In this document: piece by piece, positions 34,241-43,723 of the stretch | Position numbering within the stretch: position 1 is the first letter of the stretch | Layout: each line of letters starts with the position of its first letter | Assembly: GCA_002291845.1 (NCBI GenBank) | Contig: DBAU01000069.1 | Coordinates: 33,909-85,583, forward strand | DNA: 51,675 bases | Source: Alphaproteobacteria bacterium UBA1002 | Lineage (GTDB): Bacteria > Pseudomonadota > Alphaproteobacteria > Rickettsiales > UBA998 | Direction of reading: 5' to 3' | Translations under genes and position numbers: made by a program | Notes under the pieces: generated by a model | Database searches by the model: none | Seen by the model: the letters and a program-made list of their open reading frames with translations, nothing else | Told to the model about the DNA's origin: nothing

Positions 34241-35152
34241 ATGGCCGCCAAGCAAAGCTATGTGCTGAGTTTTATTGCCAATCCCGCCGTAGAGCCGCTG
34301 GCTCCTGCTTTTATTACCGATGCCCAGAAGCGACTGAAGCGTTTGGTGGAGGGCATGAAAGTGGAATGGCTGGGTGAGCGAGAGGCCTGCGAGATTGCCT
34401 GCCAGACCGATGAACTCTCGGCGTTGCGCATTGAGTTAAAATCACTCACACAGGATAGACCGTTTGATCGTGCTATCCTGCCGCCTAAGGGGCGCAAGAA
34501 AAAACTGCTGATTTCTGACATGGACTCCACCATGATCCGTCAGGAGTGCATTGATGAGCTGGCGGATTTCGCGGGCATCAAGCAGGAAGTGGCCGCCATC
34601 ACCGAAGCGGCCATGCGCGGCGAGCTGGAATTCAAGCAGGCACTGGCTCGTCGGGTGGCGTTGCTGAAGGATATGGAAGAAGGCGTGCTGGAGAAGGTGT
34701 ATTTGGAGCGCATTGAGTTGATGCCAGGCGCTAAGACCTTGCTGGCCACCATGAAAGCCAAAGGTGCCCGCACCTTACTGGTTTCGGGTGGCTTTACGTA
34801 TTTCACGCGCCGCGTGGCGGATGCGTTGGGTTTTGACGGTGAAATGGCCAACACGCTGGATATCGCCGACGGCAAGCTGACCGGGCAGGTGGTGCCGCCG
34901 ATTCTGGATAAAGAGAGCAAGCTTCTGGCCTTACGCAAGGTTTCAGAGGCGTACGGCCTGAAGCTGGAAGAAACCCTCGCCGTCGGTGACGGGGCGAACG
35001 ACCTGCCCATGCTCGAAGCCGCCGGCCTGGGCGTGGCCTACCGTGGCAAGGACGTGGTCAAGCGCGGCGCCGATGCCGCCATTGACCATGCAGACCTGAC
35101 AGCGTTGCTGTACTTGCAGGGCTATAAAAAAACGGAATTTGTGACGGCCTGA
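34241..35152 (+). CDS. serB: Phosphoserine phosphatase
   Basis: SerB removes phosphate from phosphoserine in the last step of serine synthesis. The protein is 303 residues, with an N-terminal regulatory-type region (about 1-80) and a HAD phosphatase domain. Motif I is SDMDSTMIRQE (D93, D95), motif II is LLVSGGFTYF, and motif III/IV is AVGDGANDLPML. It starts 22 bp from the divergent miaA start and is followed 3 bp later by uppP. Confidence 0.95.
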   Translation: MAAKQSYVLSFIANPAVEPLAPAFITDAQKRLKRLVEGMKVEWLGEREACEIACQTDELSALRIELKSLTQDRPFDRAILPPKGRKKKLLISDMDSTMIRQECIDELADFAGIKQEVAAITEAAMRGELEFKQALARRVALLKDMEEGVLEKVYLERIELMPGAKTLLATMKAKGARTLLVSGGFTYFTRRVADALGFDGEMANTLDIADGKLTGQVVPPILDKESKLLALRKVSEAYGLKLEETLAVGDGANDLPMLEAAGLGVAYRGKDVVKRGADAAIDHADLTALLYLQGYKKTEFVTA

Positions 35153-35155
35153 GGC

Positions 35156-35965
35156 ATGGATACGTCCTACCTCCTACAAACGATTCTGCTGGGCCTGCTC
35201 GAGGGCTTTACCGAATTCCTGCCGATTTCCTCCACCGGACATTTGATTCTTGCCATTGATCTGCTGGGCTGGCAAGGACCGCCGGGAAAAGTGTTTGAGG
35301 TGGTTATCCAGCTCGGCGCCATTCTGGCGGTGTGCTGGTATTACCGCCGCCGCCTGTGGGATCTGCTCATCCATATCCGTGAAAAGGACCGCCAGCGCTT
35401 CATCCTGCAAGTGTCGCTGGCCTTCCTGCCCTCGGCCATCGTGGGAGCCACGGCGCATTCGGCGATTAAGGCGGCACTTTTTTCCCCGTTTGTCGTGGCC
35501 ATCGCACTGATGGTGGGCGGTGTCATCATGCTGGCGGTGGAACGCCTCCGCCCCGTGGCCCGTGTGATGGGCTGGGAGGAGATCACCTACCGGCAGGCGT
35601 TGCTGATTGGCTGCTGCCAGGCGCTGGCGGTGATTCCCGGCACGTCCCGCCTGGGCGCGACGGTGGTGGGCGGCCTGCTGCTCGGGCTGCACCGCCGGGT
35701 GATTGCGGAATTTTCCTTCTTCCTTGCCATCCCCACCATGCTCGGGGCCACGGTGTTTGATCTCTATAAAAACTACGGCAGCATGGATTTTTCCGCCATG
35801 CAGACCATTGCGCTGGGCTTCATCAGCGCGTTCCTCGCCGGGTTGCTCTCGGTGCGCTTCCTGCTTGGTTTCATCAAGCGCTACAGCTTCACGCCGTTTG
35901 GCTGGTACCGGATTGTCCTTGGCGGGGTTATGCTTTGGTGGTTCGGGACGGGCGCAGGCGCTTGA
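35156..35965 (+). CDS. uppP: Undecaprenyl-diphosphatase
   Basis: UppP (BacA) dephosphorylates undecaprenyl diphosphate to recycle the lipid carrier for cell-wall synthesis and gives basal bacitracin resistance. The protein is 269 residues and very hydrophobic. Motif 1 EGFTEFLPISSTGHL is at 16-30 and motif 2 PGTSRLGATVVGG is present. It ends overlapping the convergent murJ by 38 bp; no terminator is visible there. Confidence 0.96.
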   Translation: MDTSYLLQTILLGLLEGFTEFLPISSTGHLILAIDLLGWQGPPGKVFEVVIQLGAILAVCWYYRRRLWDLLIHIREKDRQRFILQVSLAFLPSAIVGATAHSAIKAALFSPFVVAIALMVGGVIMLAVERLRPVARVMGWEEITYRQALLIGCCQALAVIPGTSRLGATVVGGLLLGLHRRVIAEFSFFLAIPTMLGATVFDLYKNYGSMDFSAMQTIALGFISAFLAGLLSVRFLLGFIKRYSFTPFGWYRIVLGGVMLWWFGTGAGA

Positions 35966-37487
35966 GCTGCGCCACGCTTACCGCCCGCGTGCCGAGAATC
36001 CCCGCGCCATAAACCACCCCGCCCAGCGCGACCAGCAAGGCCAGTGCCATGCCGCGCTGCCAGGCCGGGCCTGCCAGCCACTCCGTCGCATAGGGGCGGC
36101 TGACGAGCAGCGCCGCGATCATCAGCAGGCAGGCCAGCGCTGCCTTGCCGAGAAACACCGCGAGTGCGCGGTCAGGCCGGAAAAGGCCGCGTCGCCATAG
36201 CGCGCGCGCCAGCAGCAGCGCATTCAGCCAGCCCGCGACCGACGTCGCCATCGCCAGCCCGACATGCGCGAAAAACTGCATGAACAGCACATTGCAGATG
36301 AAGTTCACCGCGATGCACAGCACGGCGATTTTCATCGGTGTCTTGGTATCCTCGGAGGCGTAAAAGCAATTGGAGAGGATTTTATTGATGAGCAGCGCAG
36401 GCAGCCCCGCGGCAAAGGCGATCAGTGCCGGGGCGACCGCCGCGGTGTCGGTGGCATCAAACTCGCCATACTGGAACAGGCCCTGGATGATCGGCCCGGC
36501 CAACGCATAGAGCCCCGCCGCTGCGGGCAGGCCAAAGAGCAGCACCAGCATCAGCGCCTGATTGATGTGGCGTAGGGCGCTTTCCAGCTGCCCGGCACGG
36601 ATTTCCTTCGAGAGAAGCGGCAAGAGCGCGGTCGCCACCGCGATGCCAATCACGCCGAGCGGTAGCTCATAAATCCGGTCCGCGTAATAGAGGAACGAAA
36701 TGGCGTTGCTGGCCAGCAGGGAGGCGAGCACCACATCCATCACCTGGTTGATCTGCATCACGCCCGCACCAATGGCCGCCGGGGCGATGCGCCCGAGCAG
36801 CGTGCGGATGGCGGGGCTGAGGCGCGGGCGGCCCAACAGGCGCGGCATCATCCCCTCGCGGCGGCAGGCGCGGGCCAGCCACACCAGCTGCACCACCCCG
36901 GCGAGCACCACGCCCCACGCGAGGGCATGCCCGTCGGTCGGCACGAAGGGGCGAAACAGCCACAGCCCGGCGATCATCGCCAGGTTCATGCCAATCGGCG
37001 CGGCGGCGACGGCGGCAAAGCGCTCGACGCTGTTCAGCACGCCGCCCATCAGGCTGACCATCGAGATGAACACAATGTAGGGAAAAGTGATGCGGGTGAG
37101 CGCCACCGCCAGATCAAATTTTTCCGGCTCGGCCGTGAAGCCCGGGGCCATCACCAGCACCACATGCGGGGTAAATACGATCGCCAGCGCGGTGACCGCG
37201 GTCACCACCGCCAGCAGAAACGTGCCTGCTTCCGAGGCGAAGCGCAGCGCGGCCTCCCGCCCTTCGGTGCGGATCATCCCGGCGAACATGGGCAGGAACC
37301 CCGCGTTAAATGCCCCCTCGGCAAACAGGCGGCGCAGGAAATTAGGCAGCTTGAACGCCACAAAGAACGCATCCGTCGCCGCGCTGGCGCCCAGAAAATA
37401 AGCGATCAGCATGTCGCGCACGAAGCCAAAGACGCGCGAGAGGAGCGTCAGGCTGCCCACAATGGCGGAAGAACGCATCAGGCTCAT
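35928..37487 (-). CDS. murJ: Lipid II flippase MurJ
   Basis: MurJ (MviN) moves lipid II across the inner membrane for peptidoglycan assembly. The protein is 519 residues with many hydrophobic segments. Family features are the N-terminal SLMRSSAIVGSLTLLSRVFG with RDMLIAYFLGASAATDAFF, the FLRRLFAEGAFNAGFLPMF segment, and the second-half repeat. It overlaps uppP by 38 bp at its 3' end. Having uppP and murJ side by side groups two lipid-carrier functions. Confidence 0.95.
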   Translation of the reverse strand: MSLMRSSAIVGSLTLLSRVFGFVRDMLIAYFLGASAATDAFFVAFKLPNFLRRLFAEGAFNAGFLPMFAGMIRTEGREAALRFASEAGTFLLAVVTAVTALAIVFTPHVVLVMAPGFTAEPEKFDLAVALTRITFPYIVFISMVSLMGGVLNSVERFAAVAAAPIGMNLAMIAGLWLFRPFVPTDGHALAWGVVLAGVVQLVWLARACRREGMMPRLLGRPRLSPAIRTLLGRIAPAAIGAGVMQINQVMDVVLASLLASNAISFLYYADRIYELPLGVIGIAVATALLPLLSKEIRAGQLESALRHINQALMLVLLFGLPAAAGLYALAGPIIQGLFQYGEFDATDTAAVAPALIAFAAGLPALLINKILSNCFYASEDTKTPMKIAVLCIAVNFICNVLFMQFFAHVGLAMATSVAGWLNALLLARALWRRGLFRPDRALAVFLGKAALACLLMIAALLVSRPYATEWLAGPAWQRGMALALLVALGGVVYGAGILGTRAVSVAQLKRLRPSRTTKA

Positions 37488-37503
37488 GACAGGGACGCCA
37501 TCC

Positions 37504-37878
37504 CTACGGGGTCATGGTAAAGCCGGGGTGGAATTCATTATAATTACAGGTTAGCTCTGCCCCGGCGGGCAGGTCCTGCAGGGCATAGCCATCGTAGATG
37601 CTGCGGAAATCGGTGTTGGGGGTCAGGCTGTGGTTCATGAACCGGCCATTATCCACTTCCAGAATCAGCAAATGCGGATGCTCAGGATGGGGGTAGGTGT
37701 ACTTGTAAATAAAATCCTGCTGGAACTGCGGCCAACCCCTTACCTCATTTTCATCCACCAGCCGCTCAAAATCCGGATTGAGCTGCCAGATATGCGTGCC
37801 CTTAGTAACCGGCGCAACGGTGAATATTCCAATCCCATGAATCGGGCTGGCACGAAGTTCGGTGGGAATAAGCATCAT
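37504..37878 (-). CDS. Small SET-domain protein (putative lysine methyltransferase)
   Basis: This 124-residue protein consists almost entirely of a SET domain. The start at 37878 (MMLIPTELRASPIHG) is preceded by GGAG about seven bases upstream; an ATG at 37911 would add 11 basic residues. SET motifs visible are HGIGIFTVAPVTKG (14-27), RFMNHSLTPN (79-88), the pseudoknot-forming core that binds SAM, and ELTCNYNEF (108-116), where the usual catalytic tyrosine is Y113. There are no pre- or post-SET cysteine clusters. Free-standing SET proteins in bacteria are of uncertain substrate. It lies 16 bp upstream of murJ on the same strand. Confidence 0.85.
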   Translation of the reverse strand: MMLIPTELRASPIHGIGIFTVAPVTKGTHIWQLNPDFERLVDENEVRGWPQFQQDFIYKYTYPHPEHPHLLILEVDNGRFMNHSLTPNTDFRSIYDGYALQDLPAGAELTCNYNEFHPGFTMTP

Positions 37879-37980
37879 GACGCGTCTCCGCCGCGGTTGC
37901 CATTGCTCCACCCTTAACCGCCTTGCGATGTTCGAGCAATACTGCTATCGCAACAAGGTAAATTCCCGAGATTATTGCAA

Positions 37981-38925
37981 ATGGCCAGCCTTTTTCCTCT
38001 CCGTTTTGTTCCAGAAAACACCACCATTCAGTTCATGAAATATCGCTGGGTGTGGTTCAGCTTTTCGCTGATGCTTACCCTTGGTGCACTGGTGTTGCTG
38101 TTTACCAGGGGCTTGAACCTTGGCATCGATTTCAGCGGTGGTATTCTGATGGATGTTCGCACTCCGGCGGCAGTGGGCGATCTCTCCGCGATTCGCGGTG
38201 CGATGGATAATGGCCAGTTTGGCGAAGTAACCTTGCAGACATTTGGGGATAGCCGTGAATTATTGATTCGTATCACCGCTGACCCCAAGGCAGATCAGGC
38301 GGCCATCGTTGAAAAAGTAAAAGGCATTGTCACCGATGTTTACGGGTCAGAGGTGGAATTCCGTCAGATTGAGTATGTTGGGCCCACCGTTGGACAAGAG
38401 CTGGTCCGTGGCGGCAGTATCGCCACCCTGCTGACATTTGTGGCCATTGCGCTCTATATCTGGTTCCGCTTCGAGTGGCAGTTCGGCATTGGCGGCATCA
38501 TTGCGCTGGTGCATGACGCGATCCTGACGATCGGTTTCTACCTTGTTACCGGCTTTGATTTCTCACTTACCTCGGTGGCGGCGATTATGACCATCGTCGG
38601 CTACTCGATTAACGATTCTGTGGTGATCTATGACCGTATCCGAGAAAACATGCGCAAGTTCAAGAAAATGCCTATGGATGAGTTGATCAATCTTTCCATC
38701 AATGAAACCCTCTCGCGCACCGTGATGACGGCGGGTACCACCTTGCTTGCCGCCGCCGCGCTGGCGGTGTTTGGTGGTGAGGTGCTGGAAGGATTTTCCT
38801 GGGCGATGTTCTTTGGGGTGGTCGCCGGGACCTATTCCTCCATCTACATCTCCGCACCAGTGCTGATTTTCTTCCCCGTGCGTGAGGCGGAGGATGCCGC
38901 CGACTCCACGTCGGCTCGCGCTTAA
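37981..38925 (+). CDS. secF: Protein translocase subunit SecF
   Basis: SecF works with SecD to drive late steps of Sec export using the proton gradient. I take the ATG at 37981; a TTG six bases upstream would add two residues. The protein is about 314 residues with an N-terminal membrane segment (WVWFSFSLMLTLGALVLLF), the periplasmic FSGGILMDVR part, and the block of five C-terminal membrane segments including VGYSINDSVVIYDRIREN. No secD or yajC precedes it; the upstream gene is divergent. It is followed 5 bp later by ribF. Confidence 0.95.
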   Translation: MASLFPLRFVPENTTIQFMKYRWVWFSFSLMLTLGALVLLFTRGLNLGIDFSGGILMDVRTPAAVGDLSAIRGAMDNGQFGEVTLQTFGDSRELLIRITADPKADQAAIVEKVKGIVTDVYGSEVEFRQIEYVGPTVGQELVRGGSIATLLTFVAIALYIWFRFEWQFGIGGIIALVHDAILTIGFYLVTGFDFSLTSVAAIMTIVGYSINDSVVIYDRIRENMRKFKKMPMDELINLSINETLSRTVMTAGTTLLAAAALAVFGGEVLEGFSWAMFFGVVAGTYSSIYISAPVLIFFPVREAEDAADSTSARA

Positions 38926-38930
38926 ATCCC

Positions 38931-39893
38931 ATGCGGATTTACCGCGATCTGCACGTCCTGCCTGATCACGCGCGCGGCGCGGCGGTGGCCATCGGGAATT
39001 TTGATGGGCTGCATCTCGGTCACCGCGCTGTGCTTACTGCCGCACAGGAAACCGCCCACGCACGCGGTATTCCCTCCGCGGTATTGACCTTTGCTCCGCA
39101 CCCACGCCGCTTTTTTGTCCCCCAGACGCCGCCCATGGCACTGGAGCCGTTTCATCTCCGGCTGCGCCGTCTACAGGCGCTAGGCGTTGATATTGTGTAT
39201 ATTGCGCGGTTTAATGCCCCGTTCTCGCAACAGACCGCCGAGGAATTTTTGGCACAGGTTCTGGTGGCGCAGCTGGGGGTGCGTCACGTGGTGACAGGGG
39301 CAAACTTCATTTTTGGTCATCGTCGCGGTGGAAATGCCGCCCTTTTGCAAGATACCGCATCCCGATATGGGTTTACCTATCACGCGGTTGACGCGCAAGC
39401 GGATGCGCAGCAAGCCTATGCATCCAGCCGAGTACGCCAATATTTATCCGCCGGAGCGATGGCAGAAGCCGCTGCCGTGCTTGGTCGTCCCTATGAAATC
39501 ATCGGGCGGGTGCAACATGGCCAGAAGCGGGGCCGCCGTCTCGGTTATCCGACCGCTAACATCATTCCCCTTTCCAGCCAGCTACTTCCTGCTTTTGGCG
39601 TCTACGCGGTGCGCTATGCCGTGGCTGAGCCGCTTGCGCCAGAATCTGCACCCGTGCAGTGGCGGCCAGGGGTGGCCTATCTGGGTACCCGGCCAACCTA
39701 TGCAGGCGAGCAGCCCTGGCTGGAAGTCCACGCCCTCGATACGCCAGAGCCGCTCTATGGTCATCGTTTGCGCGTGCAGTTGCTGGCCCATTTGCGCCCC
39801 GATATGTCCTTCGCGACCGATGAGGCTTTACAAGCACAGATTGCCGTGGATATTACGAAGGCGAAACAAGTATTGGAGGCTCCTCATGCGTGA
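38931..39893 (+). CDS. ribF: Bifunctional riboflavin kinase / FAD synthetase
   Basis: RibF makes FMN and then FAD from riboflavin. The protein is 320 residues. The N-terminal adenylyltransferase domain has GNFDGLHLGHRAVL (23-35), and the GANFIFGHRRGGN and SSRVRQYLSAGAM segments. The C-terminal kinase domain has the GYPTANI motif. It overlaps lspA by 8 bp. Confidence 0.96.
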   Translation: MRIYRDLHVLPDHARGAAVAIGNFDGLHLGHRAVLTAAQETAHARGIPSAVLTFAPHPRRFFVPQTPPMALEPFHLRLRRLQALGVDIVYIARFNAPFSQQTAEEFLAQVLVAQLGVRHVVTGANFIFGHRRGGNAALLQDTASRYGFTYHAVDAQADAQQAYASSRVRQYLSAGAMAEAAAVLGRPYEIIGRVQHGQKRGRRLGYPTANIIPLSSQLLPAFGVYAVRYAVAEPLAPESAPVQWRPGVAYLGTRPTYAGEQPWLEVHALDTPEPLYGHRLRVQLLAHLRPDMSFATDEALQAQIAVDITKAKQVLEAPHA

Positions 39894-40374
39894 ACGCCGT
39901 CTTTTGGGAGGAATTTGGATTGCCATGGTGGTGGCGCTGCTGGATCAGCTCAGCAAGGGCTTTTTTCTCAAACTGATGGCGGCTGCTGCCGGACCACGCT
40001 ATCTGTGCGATCATTTCAATCTGGTGATGGTGTGGAATAAGGGAGTGAGCTTTGGGCTCTTGCAGCAGGCTGATGCCCGCCATGCGCTGATGGCTTTCAC
40101 GATGCTGGTCATGGCAGCCTTACTGCTCTGGCTGGGTCGCGCGACATCCAAGATGCAGGTGATTGCCATTGGCGCCATTTTTGGCGGCGCGGCAGGAAAC
40201 CTGCTGGACCGTATTATCTATGGAGCCGTGGCAGATTTCTTTGATGTTCATGCGTTTGGCTATCACTGGCCGGCCTTTAATGTGGCTGATGCGGCCATCT
40301 GTGGCGGCGTGGCGCTGTTGCTGTTGGATAGCTGGCGTAGCGGGCGGCGTCAACGGGCAGCGATTGCTAAGTGA
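39886..40374 (+). CDS. lspA: Lipoprotein signal peptidase
   Basis: LspA cleaves the signal peptide of prolipoproteins after lipid attachment. The protein is 162 residues with four hydrophobic segments. The start is the ATG at 39886, with GGAGG seven bases upstream. The catalytic aspartates are D117 (GNLLDRIIYGAVADFF) and D135 (FNVADAAI). The next gene encodes a lipoprotein that would be a substrate. Confidence 0.96.
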   Translation: MRERRLLGGIWIAMVVALLDQLSKGFFLKLMAAAAGPRYLCDHFNLVMVWNKGVSFGLLQQADARHALMAFTMLVMAALLLWLGRATSKMQVIAIGAIFGGAAGNLLDRIIYGAVADFFDVHAFGYHWPAFNVADAAICGGVALLLLDSWRSGRRQRAAIAK

Positions 40375-40432
40375 TGGTAGCGTGAACCAACTTCGCATTG
40401 ATTTCGCACCGTGTTTCGCTATGTGTGGAAGC

Positions 40433-41035
40433 ATGCGTAAATCATCGCTTGTTTGCCTTTCCTTGTTAGTTGCCGCGTGCGGTCAAAGCAATTCTGCGCG
40501 GGAAGTGCTCGGCATCACGCGCGAAGCGCCGGATGAATTTCAGGTGGTATCCCGTCCCCCCCTCTCTGTGCCCAAAGAGTTCTTTCTGCGTCCTCCGTCT
40601 GACAGCGAAGCCGAAGATATCGGCGGCAATGTTGATCAACAGGCCCGCGCCCTGGTCACAGGGGCGCCGACGGGAATGGACGGCATGACTCTTGAGCAGG
40701 CCGAACAAGGGCTGGCTGACACGGCAGCGCCGATTGTTCAATCCTCAGAATTAGCTTCTCCCGGAGAGAGTCGCTTTCTTGCCCGCGTCGGGTCTGATCA
40801 GGCAGATAAGGAAATTCGAGGGAAACTTTCGCAGGAAAATGGCGAGCGCTTCGCTGAGGAGCCCAGTTTGCTCGAGAAGCTGCGCGGTGAGACCAAAGAG
40901 GAGCCCGTAGTGGACGCTAAAGGCGAAGCGGAACGTATCCGCGCCAATAAGGACGCAGAGAAGCCGCTGAATGAGGGCGAGATAAAATCCGTAGATCCAA
41001 AGAAGAAAAGCGTCATCAAGCGGCTGTTTGAGTGA
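40433..41035 (+). CDS. DUF3035 lipoprotein (BamF-like)
   Basis: This is a lipoprotein of about 200 residues. The start at 40433 gives MRKSSLVCLSLLVAACGQ with lipobox VAAC, so C16 would be lipidated. The conserved region EVLGITREAPDEFQVVSRPP followed by LSVPKEFFLRPP is typical of DUF3035, the family that includes the Caulobacter outer-membrane assembly component BamF. The C-terminal half is charged and probably disordered. An ATG at 40421 is an alternative start. It lies between lspA and the M16 genes, which is common in alphaproteobacteria. Confidence 0.85.
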   Translation: MRKSSLVCLSLLVAACGQSNSAREVLGITREAPDEFQVVSRPPLSVPKEFFLRPPSDSEAEDIGGNVDQQARALVTGAPTGMDGMTLEQAEQGLADTAAPIVQSSELASPGESRFLARVGSDQADKEIRGKLSQENGERFAEEPSLLEKLRGETKEEPVVDAKGEAERIRANKDAEKPLNEGEIKSVDPKKKSVIKRLFE

Positions 41036-42423
41036 TGTTCCGTACGCCTCTCTTCCTTGCTATTTTGCTCTGCTTGTTTGCTCCGGCGGTGCTAGCATCC
41101 TCGCCATTTCCCACCACCCGCTTTACGCTCGATAACGGTTTGCAGGTCGTACTGGTGGAGCAACACCGGGCGCCCGCCGTGGCGCATATGCTCATCATCC
41201 GCGCCGGATCGTCGGAAGACCCGCGCGGGAAATCTGGCCTCGCCCATTACCTTGAGCATTTGCTGTTCAAGGGTACAGAGACCATGAGCGAGGCCTATTA
41301 TAATCAGCAGATCGCCTCGCTTGGTGGGGAGCATAATGCCTTCACCAACACCGATGCGACGGCCTATTACGTGCTGGTGGCGCGGCAGAACCTGCCCGCC
41401 GTGATGGCGCTGGAATCCGAGCGTTTTCTGCACTGGAACCCGACGGGTGAGAATTATGTGGAAGAGCGTGACGTGATCATCGAGGAGCGCCGCCTGCGTA
41501 CCGAGAACCAGCCCTCCGCCCTGCTCTCGGAGGCCATGACCGCGGCCCTGTTTCAGAACCATCCCTATCACACCCCGATCATCGGCTGGATGCACGAAAT
41601 GCAGACCCTCAGCGCCGAGGATGCCAAAAATTTCTTCGCGACCTATTATCAGCCTAAAAACGCGACACTCTTGCTTGTAGGCGATGTGACGCCGGAAGAC
41701 GCCCGCGAACTGGCGGAGGAATATTACGGCGAGTGGGAAAATACCCGCGAGGTGCCCGCCCGCCAGTGGACGCGTGAGCCGCCGCACCGCGCCAGCCTGA
41801 CGCTGACCATGCGTAACCCGTCCGTGCGCCAGCCGCTCTGGCGGCGCTATTATGAAGCCCCAAGCTTGGTGGCGGGAGAATCCTCCCAAGCCGTACCGCT
41901 GATGCTGCTCGCCGACATGCTGGGGGCGGAGGGGACCGGTCTGCTTTACCAGGCGCTGGTAAGCTCCGGTAAAGCCACCGCGCTCGACATTGGCTATTAC
42001 CCCTTCTCGCTTGGCCCGGAGAGCTTCTCCGTGACCATGACCCCGGCTAAGGGCATCACGCCGGAGCAGTTAAGCGCTGCATATGAGGCGGCGGTGCAGG
42101 ATATTCTGAGTCGTCAGACGCTAAGCGCCCGCGCACTCGCCCGCGCCAAAACGCAGTTGAAAGCGGAGACCATCTTCGCCCGTGATGGTTTGGAGGGGCA
42201 GGCCTTTATCCTCGCCCAGCTGGTGCTGCTCGGCCTCGGCCCCGAGGATTTTGTGACACTGCCGGAACGGATTGACGCGGTGACGCTGGAACAGGTACGC
42301 GCGGCCGCGTCCCACGTGCTTGTGGATGACCTTGCCGTCACAGGCTACCTGCTGCCTGATCCCAAAGCACCCTCATCCGCCTCCCCTCCTCTGGCCGTAA
42401 GGGAGCCTGATCGTGTTCATTAA
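41035..42423 (+). CDS. M16 family zinc metallopeptidase, active subunit
   Basis: This 462-residue exported peptidase has an N-terminal signal peptide (FRTPLFLAILLCLFAPAVLA) and the inverted zinc motif HYLEH at 71-75, with the downstream acidic region (EERRLRTENQ). It should be periplasmic. I take the ATG at 41035, overlapping the previous stop by 1 bp (TGATG); GTG at 41032 is equally possible. The following gene encodes a related protein without the zinc motif, so the two probably form a heterodimer as in processing-peptidase and PqqL-like pairs. Confidence 0.93.
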   Translation: MFRTPLFLAILLCLFAPAVLASSPFPTTRFTLDNGLQVVLVEQHRAPAVAHMLIIRAGSSEDPRGKSGLAHYLEHLLFKGTETMSEAYYNQQIASLGGEHNAFTNTDATAYYVLVARQNLPAVMALESERFLHWNPTGENYVEERDVIIEERRLRTENQPSALLSEAMTAALFQNHPYHTPIIGWMHEMQTLSAEDAKNFFATYYQPKNATLLLVGDVTPEDARELAEEYYGEWENTREVPARQWTREPPHRASLTLTMRNPSVRQPLWRRYYEAPSLVAGESSQAVPLMLLADMLGAEGTGLLYQALVSSGKATALDIGYYPFSLGPESFSVTMTPAKGITPEQLSAAYEAAVQDILSRQTLSARALARAKTQLKAETIFARDGLEGQAFILAQLVLLGLGPEDFVTLPERIDAVTLEQVRAAASHVLVDDLAVTGYLLPDPKAPSSASPPLAVREPDRVH

Positions 42424-43723
42424 TCTGCTGCGCGGCCTATTGGTGGCTCTGTTATTTATGGGGGTGCCCGCGCTGGCCGCCCCTGAGGTGCAGGAGGTTC
42501 GTACGCCTGGAGGACTGACCGCCTGGCTGGTGGAGGATCACCATCTGCCGATGGTATCCGTGCGGTTGGTGTTCCGTGACAGCGGCGCGGCCTATGCCGC
42601 TGACGTGCCCGCCGGCGCTCCAAATTATGCCATGGCCATGCTGAGCGAAGGCGCGGGCGAGCTGACCAGCGAAGCCTTTGACGACGCGCTGCAGCAGCGC
42701 GCCCTTTCCCTTGGCTTTGCCGTGGATTATGACCATGCTTCCGCCAGCCTCGATGCGCTCAGCGAGCATGTGGGCGAGGGAATGCGCCTGATGGCGCTTG
42801 CCCTCACCCGTCCGCGCTTGGACGGTGCAGACCTTACCCGGGTACGCAAAGAAATCGAGACCAGTCTGCGCCTGCAGCGTCAGGAGCCGTCCTACCTCGC
42901 ACAGCGGCGTTTCCGCCAGACGGTGTATGGTACGCATCCCTATGCCCGCCCGCTGCTTGGGGATCAGGCATCGCTCGCTCGCATCGATGCTAAGACGCTG
43001 CGCCGCTACCTCGCTACCTACCTACGCCGCGACCAGCTGGTCATCGCAGTCTCGGGTGATATCACCGCTACGCAGCTTGCCACGCTGCTGGATACCCATC
43101 TGGGAAGCCTGCCCACCGGCGGTGGGCGCGCACCACTCGCCGCAACCTCTCTGCCCGTACAATCCGCACCGGAGTATGTGTCTGAGCCTTTCCCGCAGGC
43201 GGTCGCCGTGTTCGCGCTGCCCGGTATCACACGCGATGATCCGGATTTTTATGCCGCGTACCTAATGAATTACATGCTGGGCGGCGGCGGTTTTGAATCT
43301 CGCCTGACCGACACGGTGCGCCGTGCCCGCGGCCTTACCTACTCCATCTACACCGGGCTGGTGATGGATGACGCCTCACAGCTGCTTCAGGGTGGCTTTG
43401 CCACGCAAGCCAATAAAGCCCGCGAGGCGATGCAGGTGGTGCGCGACACCCTTGCCAAGGCCTATGCAGACGGTTTCACTGGGGAAGAGTTAGCGCGGGC
43501 AAAGCGCTATGTCACTGGCTCATTCCCGCTGGATATTGATGCCAACCGTGAATTGGTGAATTACCTTATGCTGATGCAGCTTGAGGGGCTTGGCATCGAC
43601 TATCTCGCTCGCCGTAATGACCTTATAAACGCTGTCACGCTTGAGGATATCAACCGCGTTACAAAACGCCTGCTTAACCCTGACCGTCTGGTCAGCATCG
43701 TGATCGGAGACCTCCCCCCATGA
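42413..43723 (+). CDS. M16 family protein, probably inactive partner subunit
   Basis: This 436-residue M16-like protein starts at a GTG (42413) with GGGAG eight bases upstream and overlaps the active peptidase gene by 11 bp. A signal peptide (FINLLRGLLVALLFMGVPALAA) is present. The expected HxxEH position reads NYAMAMLSEGAGEL, so zinc ligands are missing. The C-terminal domain keeps the family's LGGGGFESRLTDTVRRARGL segment, the glycine-rich and arginine/tyrosine (TYSIYTG) substrate-binding features. This matches the beta-type, non-catalytic half of M16 heterodimers. Confidence 0.92.
   Translation: MFINLLRGLLVALLFMGVPALAAPEVQEVRTPGGLTAWLVEDHHLPMVSVRLVFRDSGAAYAADVPAGAPNYAMAMLSEGAGELTSEAFDDALQQRALSLGFAVDYDHASASLDALSEHVGEGMRLMALALTRPRLDGADLTRVRKEIETSLRLQRQEPSYLAQRRFRQTVYGTHPYARPLLGDQASLARIDAKTLRRYLATYLRRDQLVIAVSGDITATQLATLLDTHLGSLPTGGGRAPLAATSLPVQSAPEYVSEPFPQAVAVFALPGITRDDPDFYAAYLMNYMLGGGGFESRLTDTVRRARGLTYSIYTGLVMDDASQLLQGGFATQANKAREAMQVVRDTLAKAYADGFTGEELARAKRYVTGSFPLDIDANRELVNYLMLMQLEGLGIDYLARRNDLINAVTLEDINRVTKRLLNPDRLVSIVIGDLPP

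Noticed and set aside
39281..39299. Palindromic GTCACGTGGTGAC-like sequence in ribF
   Set aside because: It contains CACGTG but lacks the TGTT/AACA flanks needed for parS.
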